Origin: Streptomyces anulatus | GTDB taxonomy: Bacteria; Actinomycetota; Actinomycetes; Streptomycetales; Streptomycetaceae | DNA: 60,928 nucleotides | Assembly (NCBI RefSeq): GCF_000721175.1 | Contig: NZ_JOEZ01000036.1 | Coordinates: forward strand, 1 to 60,928 | Reading direction: 5' to 3' | In this document: in pieces, positions 54,292 to 60,928 of the stretch | Position numbering within the stretch: position 1 is the first letter of the stretch | Layout of the letters: each line of letters starts with the position of its first letter | Made by a program: the position numbers and the translations under genes | The notes under the pieces: model-generated | Told to the model about the DNA's origin: nothing | What the model saw: the letters and a program-made list of their open reading frames with translations, nothing else | Databases searched by the model: none

Positions 54292-55515
54292 ATGCCCGGC
54301 CGTCTTCTGGAACTACACGTCGAGAACTTCCGCAGCCTTCGTGACGTGACGATCCCCCTCGGACCGCTCACCGTCCTGGTGGGCCCCAACGGGGTGGGCA
54401 AATCGAACGTACTCAAAGTGTTCGACTTCCTTGCTGCGATCATCCGCACAGACCTGCAACCGGCGCTCGACGAGCGCGGCGGATTCGACGAAGTAGCCTT
54501 CTGGGGAGGCGAAAAACCGCCCACTTCCATGGCCATCCGCCTCACAGCGGACTGGACCACGCATGCGAGCGCGAAAGCTCCGGACGAGTACTCGCTGACC
54601 ATTCGCAGGCGCTCCCTGCCCGGCAGCCGCGATTCCTACACCTTGTCACGTCAGGAGAGTTTCCGGTTCAAGCGGACTCAGGGCCGGGGCCGTCGGATCA
54701 CGATTTCCGGCGATGCAGCCCGAGTCGTGGACGAGAGGGCCGGTCGTGAGTCCGACGGAGGCAAGTTCGGTATCCAGCGGCTGAGCAGCGGTCTGTCCAC
54801 CCTGCCCCGGCTGGGACGGTCGGACGGCGGGGAGGAAGTGACAAGGGTCGCGGAGCGCTTGTCGTCCTTCAGGGTCTTCGACGTGGACGTCACTGCTGCT
54901 CGACAGCCGACACGCACCCACTCGATCAAGGCCGGCCGTCTGGAGCCGCACGCAAGGAACCTTGCGGCGTTCCTGATCCAGCTCAGCACCGACGAGGAAC
55001 GCTGGGATCATCTGACACACGATGCCCGCCGCGTTCTTCCGCAGCTGGATGCCATCGAGTTCGAGCAGGTCGGGGGCTTCGCCGATCGCCTGGCGGTGGT
55101 GCTTCGCGAACGCGGCCTGCGCCGGCCCACTCCGCTGGCTGATGCCTCATTCGGGACGGTGCGCCTGCTGGGTCTCCTGGCCATGCTCTACGATCCTCAG
55201 CCACCGGCCCTGACGTGCGTCGAAGAGATCGACCACGGCCTGCACCCGCAAGCTCTCGAACTCATTGTGGAGCGGATGAGGGAAGCCTCGGCGCGAACGC
55301 AGTTCATCGTGGCGACCCACTCCCCCGCACTCGTCGACCGGCTGGAACCTCACGAGTTCATCGTGTGCGACCGGGACGAGAACGGAGCTTCCATCATCCC
55401 CGCCCTGACAACGACCCAGATCCGGACGATCGTTGCGGAGACAGGTGACCAGCCCCTTGGCGAGCTGTGGTTCTCCGGCGTGCTGGGGGGCGACCTGACA
55501 GAGGACGAGCTGTGA
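54292..55515 (+). CDS. AAA ATPase of RecF/OLD type, partner of a TOPRIM-like protein
   Basis: A 407-residue ABC-class ATPase. It begins LLELHVENFRSLRDVTIPLG and has Walker A GPNGVGKSN (about 31-39), a degenerate signature ASFGTVRLLGLLAM, Walker B CVEEIDHGLHP (about 308-318) and the switch histidine in VATHSP. The middle is variable and basic. The layout is that of AAA_21/OLD-like proteins, many of which work with a TOPRIM or nuclease partner in phage defence (OLD, Gabija, PARIS classes). Its stop overlaps the next start. The pair lies alone in an insertion between duplicated cbiD ends. Confidence 0.8.
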   Translation: MPGRLLELHVENFRSLRDVTIPLGPLTVLVGPNGVGKSNVLKVFDFLAAIIRTDLQPALDERGGFDEVAFWGGEKPPTSMAIRLTADWTTHASAKAPDEYSLTIRRRSLPGSRDSYTLSRQESFRFKRTQGRGRRITISGDAARVVDERAGRESDGGKFGIQRLSSGLSTLPRLGRSDGGEEVTRVAERLSSFRVFDVDVTAARQPTRTHSIKAGRLEPHARNLAAFLIQLSTDEERWDHLTHDARRVLPQLDAIEFEQVGGFADRLAVVLRERGLRRPTPLADASFGTVRLLGLLAMLYDPQPPALTCVEEIDHGLHPQALELIVERMREASARTQFIVATHSPALVDRLEPHEFIVCDRDENGASIIPALTTTQIRTIVAETGDQPLGELWFSGVLGGDLTEDEL

Positions 55516-56186
55516 GCCGCAGGCGGATATCCAAGCCGTCCGGCCGGGGCATCGTCGTGCTTGCGGGCGAGAGCGCGAACGATCGCCGCTTGCTGGCCGC
55601 GTTCATCAAGGCCACCCATCCGGCCCTTGCTGCTGCCGTCACTCTCACCGAGATCACCGATCCCGTACGCCTACGGAAGAAGTCGGGCGCTGAACTGGCC
55701 ACAGCAGCAAACACCCTGGTCAGCAAGGCACGAGGCAAAGCCCGTCTGAAGGCGGGCGAGTTCGTCGGGATCGCCGTGCACGAAGACATGGACGCCTGCC
55801 CCGGCCCTGCCTACGACGCCGCGCGAAAGGCTGTCTCGGCCGCGCTGGGCAAGGCGGCCGGCGACTCCTCATCCGTGTACGCGCTCGCAGCCGCCGAGTC
55901 CGAAGCCTGGCTCCTCCTCTTCCCCGAAGCGTTCACTCTGCACCGGGCTTCCTGGAGAATTCCAGCGACGTGGAAAGGCAAGGACAGCGGGCGCCGCCAG
56001 AATCCGAAGGAAGATCTCGAAGGTCTCCTCACGAACCCCCGCTTCAGGGAGAGCGACGGCCCGGAGATCGTATCCGTAGCTCTGGCGCAAGGGTTACTCA
56101 CCGAGCCCAAGGGGTCGAATCGCTCCTACCAGGAATTCGTCGCGGATATCCGCGACTGGGAGGTTCCGCGCCCGCCCGGTCGCTGA
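55512..56186 (+). CDS. TOPRIM-like protein, predicted nuclease or effector partner of the ATPase
   Basis: A 224-residue protein from a GTG within the previous stop (GTGA). The pattern fits a minimal TOPRIM-like fold: GIVVLAGESANDRRLLAAF supplies the conserved Glu, and FVGIAVHEDMDACPGP supplies the D-x-D motif. The helical insert VYALAAAESEAWLLLFPEA resembles DUF4276-type proteins. A basic segment (WKGKDSGRRQNPKEDLEGLL) follows. TOPRIM partners of AAA proteins cleave nucleic acid, for example tRNA in PARIS or DNA in OLD and Gabija. The target here is unknown. Confidence 0.65.
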   Translation: MSRRRISKPSGRGIVVLAGESANDRRLLAAFIKATHPALAAAVTLTEITDPVRLRKKSGAELATAANTLVSKARGKARLKAGEFVGIAVHEDMDACPGPAYDAARKAVSAALGKAAGDSSSVYALAAAESEAWLLLFPEAFTLHRASWRIPATWKGKDSGRRQNPKEDLEGLLTNPRFRESDGPEIVSVALAQGLLTEPKGSNRSYQEFVADIRDWEVPRPPGR

Positions 56187-56461
56187 CTCCCGCCCCTACC
56201 CCGGGACCGCTCCACTGCCTCGCCCCCGCCGTCGGCCTTCTCGCACGCACACAGTCGGGCCAGATTCTCGACCACGCACGGGGTACGGAGAGGACAAGGT
56301 GCAGGCGGTCACCCTCCCGGACTGCCCAGCGCTGAGCACCGGCGCAAGCGCAGACGGCTGCTGCCTTTTCGCCGGTCACGTCCAGCAGCACACCTGGGAA
56401 GGCGTACAGGAGATGGCCTCAAGCGCCAGTTGATCACGAGTCCTCACAACGGCGCCCGCTG
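56187..56461. other. Inserted DNA without a convincing gene
   Basis: This is the rest of the insertion between the TOPRIM-like gene and the right repeat. On the minus strand a frame around 56280-56400 reads VTGEKAAAVCACAGAQRWAV and could be a scrap of an old gene, but it has no start signal or family match. Confidence 0.4.
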
Positions 56462-56558
56462 GACGAGGCGTCGGCGGTTCTGCGGGGCGCGCCGGTCGCG
56501 GTCGACGTGATCTGCATCGACCGGGCGGGAGTGGTGGTGGGGCGGGGGTAGCGCGGCG
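56462..56558 (+). repeat. Right copy of the 97-bp perfect direct repeat (cbiD 3' end)
   Basis: Exact copy of 54036-54132, with the cbiD stop codon but no gene body in front of it. Either copy could be the original cbiD end. The usual way to get this is an element that carries its own copy of the target gene's tail. Confidence 0.95.
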
Positions 56559-56570
56559 GCCGGCGCTCGC

Positions 56571-56634
56571 TCCCGAAGCCCGGGTCCCGGGTCACGGGTC
56601 ACGGGTCACGGGTCACGAGACCCGAGCTTCGGGA
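56571..56634 (-). terminator. Long hairpin with CGGGTCA repeats, likely terminator of the methyltransferase operon
   Basis: TCCCGAAGCCCGGGTC and GACCCGAGCTTCGGGA pair at 15 of 16 positions. The loop contains four tandem CGGGTCA heptamers. The structure starts 15 bp past the methyltransferase stop on the minus strand. Confidence 0.6.
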
Positions 56635-56648
56635 CAGAGCCGAGCCCT

Positions 56649-57761
56649 CTATACCGAGCACCCCCTACCAGGCCGGATGACCTCGCGCGGGTCGCGGAGC
56701 CATACCTGCTGCCCCCGGTCGGTCACGGTCAGCCCGAACTGCTCGGCGTCGGGTCGCCCGACCGATTCGTACTCCCACCAGACCTGCTCGATCTCCTCCC
56801 ACAGGAACCCGGGCCCGTACTGCCACACCTCCTCCCCCGTGGCGGCCGTCGCAGCGCCTCCGTCCTCACGGGTCACCCACACCTGAACACCGTCGGCGGT
56901 GTCCTGGTGGATGAGCCGCACGCCGGGCAACCGCGCCCCCGCATACAGAGCGAACCCGAGGTCGAGGAGCCGGGCGGGATCCAGGCCCGCCGCACGGGCC
57001 CGCCCCTTGCCCCGTACCTCGTGGAGATCGGGCACGCGATGGGACCGCATCGGCATGTACGTGGCCCCGCCGCGGAACGGGCCGGTCGCGGTGCCGTCGG
57101 CTTGAACGCGGAGCTGGACCAGAGCACCGGACCAGAACTCCCGGGCGAGCGGGGCAACCACGACTCCGCCGGGCCGGACCTGCCGGAGCAGCCCGTACGG
57201 GACGTACCGCAACGCGCACGTGGAGATCAGCCGGTCCACCAGCCCCAGGCCGGGCCACGGTCGCTCGCCGTCCCCGACCCGCAGATGCGGGCGGTACCCG
57301 GCCTGCGCCAGAGCCTCCGCCGCCTGCCGGGCCACGACCGGGTCCAGCTCGACACTGTGGACCAGATCGTCACCGAGCCGCTCACAGAGCAACGCGGACA
57401 CATTCCCCGTCCCGGTCCCGATCTCCAACACCCGCATCCCGTCCTCGACATCGAGAAGCCCGAGCATCCGGGCCACCATCGAGGGCATCGAGTTCGACGA
57501 CGTCGCGACACCGGGCCCGCCCTCGACCCCGTCGTCGAGCTGCGTGACGACCGGCTCGTCGCTGTTCACCAACGCCAGCCACGCATCGGTCCCCACCACC
57601 GGCTCACACCGGTCGGGCAACTGCCGCCACACACTGGTCGGAACGAACCGGCTGCGCGGCACGGCCTCGAACACCTGCCGCCAACGGGCGCTGAGCAGCC
57701 CACGGTCGGCCAAGTCCTGTACGAGCGCGGGGTAGGTGGGCACCTGGTATGCGGCGCTCAC
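56649..57761 (-). CDS. PIMT-type SAM methyltransferase of a candidate RiPP operon
   Basis: A 370-residue protein. The GTG at 57761 overlaps the stop of the 45-residue peptide gene and is the natural start (SAAYQVPTYPALVQDL). The methyltransferase core resembles protein-L-isoaspartate O-methyltransferases: ATSSNSMPSMVARMLGLL, SAM motif VLEIGTGTGNVSALL, VHSVELDP and RPGGVVVAPLAR. A C-terminal extension (about 250-370) with the Trp-rich VWQYGPGFLWEEIEQVWWEY is typical of RiPP-associated PIMT relatives. Those enzymes methylate Asp side chains, leading to aspartimide or isoaspartate in peptides. The upstream peptide is the obvious candidate substrate. No ATP-grasp or lanthionine synthetase gene is nearby. 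Confidence 0.72.
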   Translation of the reverse strand: MSAAYQVPTYPALVQDLADRGLLSARWRQVFEAVPRSRFVPTSVWRQLPDRCEPVVGTDAWLALVNSDEPVVTQLDDGVEGGPGVATSSNSMPSMVARMLGLLDVEDGMRVLEIGTGTGNVSALLCERLGDDLVHSVELDPVVARQAAEALAQAGYRPHLRVGDGERPWPGLGLVDRLISTCALRYVPYGLLRQVRPGGVVVAPLAREFWSGALVQLRVQADGTATGPFRGGATYMPMRSHRVPDLHEVRGKGRARAAGLDPARLLDLGFALYAGARLPGVRLIHQDTADGVQVWVTREDGGAATAATGEEVWQYGPGFLWEEIEQVWWEYESVGRPDAEQFGLTVTDRGQQVWLRDPREVIRPGRGCSV

Positions 57762-57895
57762 GACTGCGGAACGAACGTGGGACGGCTGCCGTCCGGAGAC
57801 GGCTTCGGCTCCGAGGGCGGAGTCCACGGCTTGTCCGACGGCGGCCCGCCGTGCTTGCCGCCGTCGACCTCCACGGGGTTGATGGTCATCGTCAT
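57758..57895 (-). CDS. 45-residue peptide, candidate RiPP precursor
   Basis: A small gene from ATG 57895 (overlapping the previous stop, ATGA) to the TGA that overlaps the methyltransferase start. It encodes MTMTINPVEVDGGKHGG at the N-terminus and a Pro/Ser-rich C-terminus with PDGSRPTFVPQS. Asp-Gly occurs twice (VDGG and PDGS), the sequence context most prone to aspartimide formation. No signal peptide and no Cys. Being sandwiched with 4-bp overlaps on both sides argues that it is real and translated. Confidence 0.6.
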   Translation of the reverse strand: MTMTINPVEVDGGKHGGPPSDKPWTPPSEPKPSPDGSRPTFVPQS

Positions 57896-58191
57896 CGTCC
57901 ATCTCCTCTGTTATTCGGTGGAACGGTTCGATCGGCGGGGCGGTGGTGCAGCCTGTAAAGGGCATGCGCGGCAGGCAGACCCGACGCCAAGACGCTGCGG
58001 CAGACGACCCCGTACGGATCGTCCGGCCCGGCCGACAGCCCGCCCAGGTCGGCACCCGCACCCCTGGTCAGATCGACGGCGGTGATCGGGGCACCACGCC
58101 AGAGCAGCGTCACCCCGTGCTCCGGACAGTAGGCCCCCGTTTCGTCCTCGACCGGAAAGTCGTGCGCGTCGCCCTCCGCGTAACACCTCAA
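57892..58191 (-). CDS. Small Cys/His protein in the methyltransferase operon
   Basis: A 99-residue frame. The likeliest start is TTG at 58191, inside the preceding stop (TTGA). RCYAEGDAHDFPVEDETGAY is followed by CPEHGVTLLWRG and VVCRSVLASG. The spaced Cys and His residues suggest a small zinc-binding fold. The rare start and unknown family lower confidence, but the overlaps with both neighbours and the protein-like C-terminus support it. Confidence 0.5.
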   Translation of the reverse strand: MRCYAEGDAHDFPVEDETGAYCPEHGVTLLWRGAPITAVDLTRGAGADLGGLSAGPDDPYGVVCRSVLASGLPAAHALYRLHHRPADRTVPPNNRGDGR

Positions 58192-58397
58192 CCGCGCCGG
58201 GCCTCTCGCCAGGCACGGCCCAAGCGCACAGCTGTCGAGCAGGACACTCCGGCGCGGCAGGTAGCGCAACGCTGGGTGTGCCCGAGCCAAGTCCTGTACG
58301 TGGTGTCGTCGCTCTCGCTCCGGCTGCTCCTCGCGCGGTCTGCCCCGGCGTGCTGCTGGGCGATGCGCGGTCCCTCCACGAGCACGGGAATGTTCAT
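58188..58397 (-). CDS. Small Cys-rich protein, first gene of the methyltransferase operon
   Basis: A 69-residue protein from ATG 58397. The C-terminal half, RTWLGHTQRCATCRAGVSCS, then RLGRAWREARRG, carries a His-Cys-x2-Cys-x5-Cys arrangement compatible with one zinc site. Similar short proteins appear in Streptomyces beside XRE regulators, but I know of no function for them. The stop overlaps the next frame. Confidence 0.55.
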   Translation of the reverse strand: MNIPVLVEGPRIAQQHAGADRARSSRSESDDTTYRTWLGHTQRCATCRAGVSCSTAVRLGRAWREARRG

Positions 58398-58410
58398 CCG
58401 ATCCCCTCAA

Positions 58411-58435
58411 CTACCCTTCTGGTGCATACGGGTAG
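58411..58435. promoter_or_regulatory. Inverted repeat upstream of the small-protein operon
   Basis: CTACCC...GGGTAG with a 13-nt spacer, centred about 25 bp before the first small gene. The position suits an operator for the adjacent XRE-type regulator. Confidence 0.4.
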
Positions 58436-58461
58436 AGCATGAATGCCAGGACCAGGCCTGA

Positions 58462-58480
58462 CTGCTACGGCGTGTAGCAG
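58462..58480 (-). terminator. Hairpin after the XRE regulator gene
   Basis: CTGCTAC-GGCGT-GTAGCAG is a perfect 7-bp stem 12 bp beyond the regulator stop on the minus strand. It separates the regulator from the operon it may control. It could also be an operator. Confidence 0.5.
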
Positions 58481-58491
58481 CAAGGCACGGT

Positions 58492-59676
58492 TCAGACCGC
58501 CCCGACCCAGTGGGCGAAGTGCGTAAGGCTCTCGGCGTCAGAGCGATGGAAGCGGCGCAGATTTCGGGCGACATCGCGTGCCCACGGGTGCTCGCGCGTG
58601 TGCTGGGGTGCCGCAGCACGTGCCAGCCGGAGACTGGTGAAGGCCTCTACGGGGCGGCCCGCCCAATCCTGGGCCCTGGCGAGTTCGATGTAGAACCCGC
58701 TGCGGCGCTCGGCCGGCAGGTCAACGCCCGGTGTCCACGCGGCGGCGGCATGGAGGGCCCGGTCGGCATGGTCGGGTCCGAGGCCGACCGCGACGGACAC
58801 TTCGTGGATGCGGACACTCTCAGGCCCGAAGGCCGTGCCCAGGTAGCAGCCTTCTCGGCCGACTTGTTCGCTCAGTTGTCGGGCATGAGCCAGGTGCGTG
58901 TCGGTCGCTCCTGCGTTCTGGGCGCGACTCGCGATCACTGCGGCTCTCATGTGGAGCGCGCCGCGAGCGGCTGCCTGCCTCCGCCCGTCGGGTGGCGGGG
59001 CGGCATCGATGGCCTGCTCCAGCGCGACCAGGCCGGCTGTGTGAGCGCGGGCGGCGAAGAACGTCTCGGCGCGGACGTATGAGGCGGCCGCCTGGACGAG
59101 GGGGTCTGCAGCGCGGTCGGCTGCCCAGCGCATCAGATCGATGAGCCGCGCGGAGAGGTCGTGCGCCCCGTGCTTGTATGCGACGGCATCGGCGGTGCGA
59201 GCAGCAGAGGCCAGCATCCGCGCGGCAACCTGGTGTTCGGCACCGGGTGCAGTATGGACGTACCGAATCGCATCGGTCAGCAAACCAGGGATGACAGTGG
59301 CGATCCGGCCGTACTGGGCGGCGAGCCGCCAGCCCACCGCCATGGTGATCTCATCGGCCAGTTCTTCCGGTCCACGCGCCGGCGGGCCCAGAGCCAGGTC
59401 GTATCCAGCGATCGCTTCCGACAGGGCGGGCAGCGCCCGGTGGACACGTCGCTCCGTGCCGACGTGATCCGTGCGCAGACGCGTGACGTCCACCTCAAGG
59501 GCGTCCGCGATCGCTTCGAGTACTTCGTCGCTGGGCCGGCGGGCACCTCGCTCGATGGCGCGAACCATGGCGTAGGAAACATGGGAGGCCGCCGCAAGTG
59601 CGGTTTGGGTGTACCGGTGTGCACGGCGGCAGGCGGCGATCCGCCTGCCGATCTCCTGCGGGCTGTCGGAAGACAC
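58492..59676 (-). CDS. XRE-family regulator with TPR-like C-terminal domain
   Basis: A 394-residue protein. The helix-turn-helix is at about residues 8-66 (YTQTALAAASHVSYAMVRAI, then ERGARRPSDEVL). The remaining 300 residues are helical and Ala-rich (HALPALSEAIAGYDLAL-like repeats), as in regulators with TPR-like peptide- or ligand-binding domains. It lies 94 bp upstream of the small-protein/methyltransferase operon in the same direction and probably controls it. Confidence 0.82.
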   Translation of the reverse strand: MSSDSPQEIGRRIAACRRAHRYTQTALAAASHVSYAMVRAIERGARRPSDEVLEAIADALEVDVTRLRTDHVGTERRVHRALPALSEAIAGYDLALGPPARGPEELADEITMAVGWRLAAQYGRIATVIPGLLTDAIRYVHTAPGAEHQVAARMLASAARTADAVAYKHGAHDLSARLIDLMRWAADRAADPLVQAAASYVRAETFFAARAHTAGLVALEQAIDAAPPPDGRRQAAARGALHMRAAVIASRAQNAGATDTHLAHARQLSEQVGREGCYLGTAFGPESVRIHEVSVAVGLGPDHADRALHAAAAWTPGVDLPAERRSGFYIELARAQDWAGRPVEAFTSLRLARAAAPQHTREHPWARDVARNLRRFHRSDAESLTHFAHWVGAV

Positions 59677-59720
59677 TCACTGACCGTATGCACGCGACGA
59701 CGTTGGGGAGACCGGTTCCT

Positions 59721-60359
59721 CTACTTTCCGGCGATCGCGGTGAGTTCCGATAGCGACTGGATCACCCAGTCGGCAGTCGTGTGCACCTGGTCGTCGGTGC
59801 CCCATAGGTGCCCCCAGGGGCCCCGGCGGACGTGGGCCGTGCGGAGCCCGGCCCTGGCGGCTGGGAACGTGTCGTTCGCGGGGTGATCGCCGACGTACAC
59901 GGTGTCTCTCGCGGGAACACCCGACGCCTCCAGGACCTTTGCGAAGAACTCCGCCGACGGCTTGGCCCAGCCCCACTCCTCAGAGGTTGCGACAAGATCG
60001 GCGGGCAGGTCGAGCGCCCGAAGCAACTCGCCCGCGCGCACGGTCTGGTTGCCTGCGACGACGACGCGCATCCCGAGTTGCCGAAGCTTCGCGAGCGTGG
60101 GGCGGACGTCTTCGTACAGGTCGGACTCATCGAGGTACTCACCTCGACCGGCTGCCTCTCGCGCGGCGTACTCGGCCGGAATGTCGATGCCCGGCTTAAC
60201 AAGCTTCAGTGCTTCGGAGTTGTCGAGCCCCTGGGCGGTCACGGCGCCGACGAGGGCGGACAGAGTGTGCCTGGGCGTGCTGAGCCAATCGGCCCAGGAA
60301 CCCCAGTAGCGGTCGTCGCGGACGAGAGTCTCACCTATGTCGAACACGAACGTCTTCAC
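59721..60359 (-). CDS. HAD-superfamily hydrolase
   Basis: A 212-residue phosphatase-like protein. Motif I is FDIGETLVRDD, in which the usual second Asp (DxD) is Glu (DIGET), a variant found in some HAD phosphatases. Motif II is VVVAGNQT, Lys in WGWAKPSAEFF, and motif IV is VYVGDHPANDT. The cap is small and helical (residues 20-90). It sits 44 bp upstream of the XRE regulator in the same direction, so it may be co-transcribed. Its substrate cannot be read from sequence. Confidence 0.85.
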   Translation of the reverse strand: MKTFVFDIGETLVRDDRYWGSWADWLSTPRHTLSALVGAVTAQGLDNSEALKLVKPGIDIPAEYAAREAAGRGEYLDESDLYEDVRPTLAKLRQLGMRVVVAGNQTVRAGELLRALDLPADLVATSEEWGWAKPSAEFFAKVLEASGVPARDTVYVGDHPANDTFPAARAGLRTAHVRRGPWGHLWGTDDQVHTTADWVIQSLSELTAIAGK

Positions 60360-60808
60360 ACGTCGAGCCTAGGGGAGACAGTCGGACACCGCGGCGTCCT
60401 CCCGGACCCGGGCCTCCGTGGCACGACGCCCCGGTCTGCACGAATCATGCTGCGATCGCAGGCGGCGGCCGAGTGATCGCGAGATGGAAGACCCCGCGCA
60501 CTCGCAGGCCAGGCTGTCTCCACCTCATCCCTCGAAGCTCGGGTCCCGAGCCCTGAGCTTCGAGCTTCGGGACGGTCAGGTCACTCTTCCGGGGGTACGT
60601 AAGTGGGCTCCGGTCCGAGCCTCGGGGCCCGAACTTCGAGCTCCGGGATACGGGACCCGGGGTTCGAGCGCCTTCTTTAACCGGCAGGTAGATACAGGCA
60701 GGTTGGGAATACCTCCCCACCTCCCTACCCCGTCACGGCCAGGAAGTATGACTAATCGTGACAGCTTGCGGCGCAGCGTCACGACTGCTTACGGTTCGAG
60801 AACCAAAC
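60360..60808. other. Non-coding region with nested palindromes
   Basis: No gene is convincing. From 60533 the sequence has CGAAGCTC...GAGCTTCG (60533-60562) and several GGGTCCCGAG/CGGGACCC-like palindromes to about 60665. It shares the 12-mer GAGCTTCGGGAC with the hairpin at 56571-56634 on the other side of the operon. Three GGCAGGT motifs follow (about 60682, 60694 and 60815). Confidence 0.5.
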
Positions 60809-60844
60809 GACCCCGGCAGGTGTTGGAAGCACCAGGCCGGGGTC
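60809..60844 (+). terminator. Hairpin GACCCCGGC / GCCGGGGTC at the right edge
   Basis: A perfect 9-bp outer stem encloses a 4-bp inner stem (GGTG/CACC). Hairpins of this kind are frequent between small genes of actinomycete mobile elements. It could end an upstream transcript or act as a leader attenuator for the frame that begins at 60880. Confidence 0.6.
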
Positions 60845-60879
60845 TCACCGCAAGATCGACACCCTAGAAAGACGATCCC

Positions 60880-60928
60880 TTGGCTACACAGCACACTAGC
60901 TCCGCCCTGCCCGCCCCCGCACGCTCCG
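60880..60928 (+). CDS. Possible 5' end of a gene running off the window
   Basis: A TTG at 60880, eight bases after an AGAAAG tract, opens a frame ATQHTSSALPAPARS that continues to the window edge. It is too short to identify. The leader hairpin and lower-GC upstream DNA suggest an accessory gene. Confidence 0.2.
   Translation, partial: MATQHTSSALPAPARS

Noticed and set aside
56098..56391. A 97-codon minus-strand frame inside the cbiD insertion
   Set aside because: A short stretch looks protein-like, but it has no start signal or family and overlaps the end of the TOPRIM-like gene antisense. Kept only as a note in the non-coding entry.
57761..58061. A 100-codon N-terminal extension of the methyltransferase
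   Set aside because: It reads the small-peptide gene in the wrong frame (an acidic Asp run then Arg-rich). The GTG overlapping the peptide stop is the natural start.

Overview
The window is high-GC actinobacterial DNA. Very strong third-position G/C bias, many GTG starts, ATGA/GTGA stop-start overlaps, R61-type DD-peptidases, XRE-DUF397 pairs, a DtxR/DmdR-type iron box and a cob cluster all point to a Streptomyces chromosome. Everything here is read by eye; no database search was run.

Region 1 (1-9.65 kb) is a decayed integration hotspot. The window opens in the 3' half of a tRNA-Ser(GGA). Two further partial copies of that tRNA end or its flank lie at 4971-5004 and 8580-8610. Between them are an integrase-like remnant, a glycosyltransferase/ABC-transporter operon with lesions in at least three genes, an intact 14-TM MFS exporter, an internally deleted membrane protein, a lone cNMP-binding protein, an IS5-type transposase fragment, a PIN toxin with a truncated antitoxin, and an SNF2 helicase fragment.

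Region 2 (9.7-20.4 kb) looks like ordinary chromosome: an iron-box-controlled iron(III) ABC importer, two tandem R61-like DD-peptidase paralogues, a divergent two-component system and a secreted lysyl-oxidase-like protein.

Region 3 (20.4-39.9 kb) is the most striking part. It is a run of ten same-strand genes, most overlapping stop-to-start: Crp/Fnr regulator, class III cyclase-like protein, P-loop NTPase with a HEAT-like tail, SPFH-like protein, Pycsar-type TM effector, exported vWA protein with a cytoplasmic tail, giant tubulin-like protein, two-TM protein, pseudokinase/zinc-ribbon/GTPase fusion, and a tail-anchored GTPase-associated protein. It reads as a nucleotide-second-messenger membrane effector fused in one cluster to a tubulin/GTPase surveillance machine.

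Region 4 (39.9-44.5 kb) holds an XRE-DUF397 regulatory pair with a small partner, then a translationally coupled AlbA/Schlafen-like ATPase and ParA-like ATPase.

Region 5 (44.5-54.1 kb) is the late aerobic-type cobalamin pathway: cobN behind a cobalamin riboswitch, and cobG, cobH, cobIJ, cobK and cbiD.

Region 6 (54.0-60.9 kb) is accessory. The last 97 bp of cbiD, including its stop codon, are duplicated perfectly 2.4 kb downstream, and the duplication brackets a two-gene AAA ATPase/TOPRIM-like module. Next comes an XRE-regulated minus-strand operon of two Cys-rich small proteins, a 45-residue peptide with Asp-Gly motifs and a PIMT-type methyltransferase (a candidate RiPP system), then a HAD hydrolase. 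The right edge has palindromic non-coding DNA and possibly the start of another accessory gene.
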